A stretch of DNA of 64,000 nt from Thalassomonas sp. RHCl1 (GTDB lineage: Bacteria; Pseudomonadota; Gammaproteobacteria; Enterobacterales; Alteromonadaceae), in the NCBI RefSeq assembly GCF_947387555.1, contig NZ_CANDNZ010000021.1, positions 30,079 through 94,078 on the forward strand. Reading direction: 5' to 3'. Below the pieces are notes generated by a model. That model was not told the DNA's origin and searched no databases. It worked only from the letters and a program-made list of their open reading frames with translations. Positions 63,824-64,000 of this stretch are shown piece after piece. A program made the translations under genes and the position numbers. Within the stretch, counting starts at the first letter, position 1. Every line of letters starts with the position of its first letter.

Positions 63824-63911
63824 TGGCTCCCCAAACTGGGCTTGAACCAGTGACACGCGCTGGGCTTATAAAGAGTACAGTCCGTCGCTCAGGTCTCTGG
63901 GCTACTGGGGA
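63824..63911 (-). tRNA. tRNA-like gene, copy 2
   Basis: This is the same 88-nt element as copy 1 but with a better acceptor stem (TCCCCAG with TTGGGGA). T arm and encoded CCA are intact, and D and anticodon arms are abnormal as in copy 1. Its terminator lies at about 63791-63817. Confidence 0.45.
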
Positions 63912-63966
63912 TATATTTTTCCTGGCAAAGAAAAAAGGCTGCAAATAATTGCAGCCTTTTATAAGG

Positions 63967-64000
63967 TGGCTCCCCAAACTGGGCTTGAACCAGTGACACG
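63967..64000 (-). tRNA. tRNA-like gene, copy 3 (partial)
   Basis: Only the 3' acceptor strand, CCA and T arm of the third copy are inside the window. These are identical to copy 2 over the visible part. Confidence 0.4.

Larger units (their letters stand above)
63651..64000 (-). repeat. 143-bp tandem repeat with tRNA-like gene and terminator (third copy cut by window end)
   Basis: The unit GGCTGCAAATAATTGCAGCC begins at 63651, 63794 and 63937, a spacing of exactly 143 bp. Each unit carries a tRNA-like sequence on the minus strand, followed downstream (to the left) by that 20-bp inverted repeat plus a T-run on the minus strand, which acts as a rho-independent terminator. The third copy runs off the window. 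The copies differ at only a few bases, which implies recent amplification or strong conservation. Confidence 0.85.

Noticed and set aside
1..64000. CRISPR arrays, integrases or transposases
   Set aside because: No regularly spaced palindromic repeats and no integrase or transposase motifs were seen. The only regular array is the 143-bp tRNA-like repeat.

Overview
The window looks like a chromosomal segment of a marine gammaproteobacterium, most likely an Alteromonadales member related to the Thalassomonas/Colwellia group. This is inference from gene content: a secreted laminarinase, PEP-CTERM-type exported proteins, large PPC/PKD-domain proteases, a TonB receptor, EAL-HDOD and GGDEF signalling proteins, and a LodA-type quinoprotein oxidase. 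Most genes have moderate GC. One 5.2-kb gene (33797-38977) is clearly more AT-rich and looks acquired.

Layout. 1-4.4 kb: a partial cystathionine lyase-type PLP enzyme divergent from an AraC regulator, a two-gene small-peptide operon, and an isopenicillin-N-synthase-like oxygenase. 4.4-8.1 kb: a PEP-CTERM protein and a GH16 beta-glucanase downstream of a perfect LacI-type operator. 8.1-10.8 kb: a TetR/SDR pair with two matching palindromic operators, then a LysR regulator. 10.8-16.1 kb: a SIR2-NACHT-LRR protein (bacterial NLR-like, probable anti-phage ATPase) divergent from a three-TM protein. 16.1-22.1 kb: a receiver/TPR-like protein, a TonB receptor and a receiver-hemerythrin protein. 22.2-29.7 kb: secreted M43 and chymotrypsin-fold proteases around a periplasmic solute-binding protein and an EAL-HDOD protein. 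29.8-33.5 kb: an EF-P-like protein, a small exported protein, and a MocR regulator divergent from a threonine-dehydratase-like enzyme with a clear direct-repeat operator. 33.7-39 kb: a 1726-residue membrane P-loop ATPase of KAP-like layout. 39.1-45.5 kb: a MATE transporter between two exported methyltransferase-like proteins, another PEP-CTERM-like protein, a haem-binding chemoreceptor and a double-glycine-leader peptide. 45.6-47.4 kb: a YdjM-like membrane protein and a TetR regulator.

47.9-59.5 kb is the most distinctive region. Three translationally coupled genes encode a VioB-type ferritin-like protein, a LodA-like oxidase with both predicted cofactor residues, and a LodB-like flavoprotein. 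A second group follows: CMD-family protein, DyP peroxidase, thiamine-diphosphate enzyme and a second CMD-family protein. An ABC-2 exporter comes next. The two groups are preceded by diverged copies of the same roughly 80-90 bp upstream element, which suggests co-regulation. A plausible reading is one oxidative pathway: amine/amino-acid oxidation giving imine plus H2O2, a peroxidase using H2O2, a C-C bond enzyme, and export. The product is unknown.

59.5-64 kb: a KefB-type antiporter, a diguanylate cyclase with a long leader that can be folded, and a 143-bp tandem repeat. Each repeat copy holds a tRNA-like gene with good acceptor and T arms but abnormal D and anticodon arms, followed by its own terminator.
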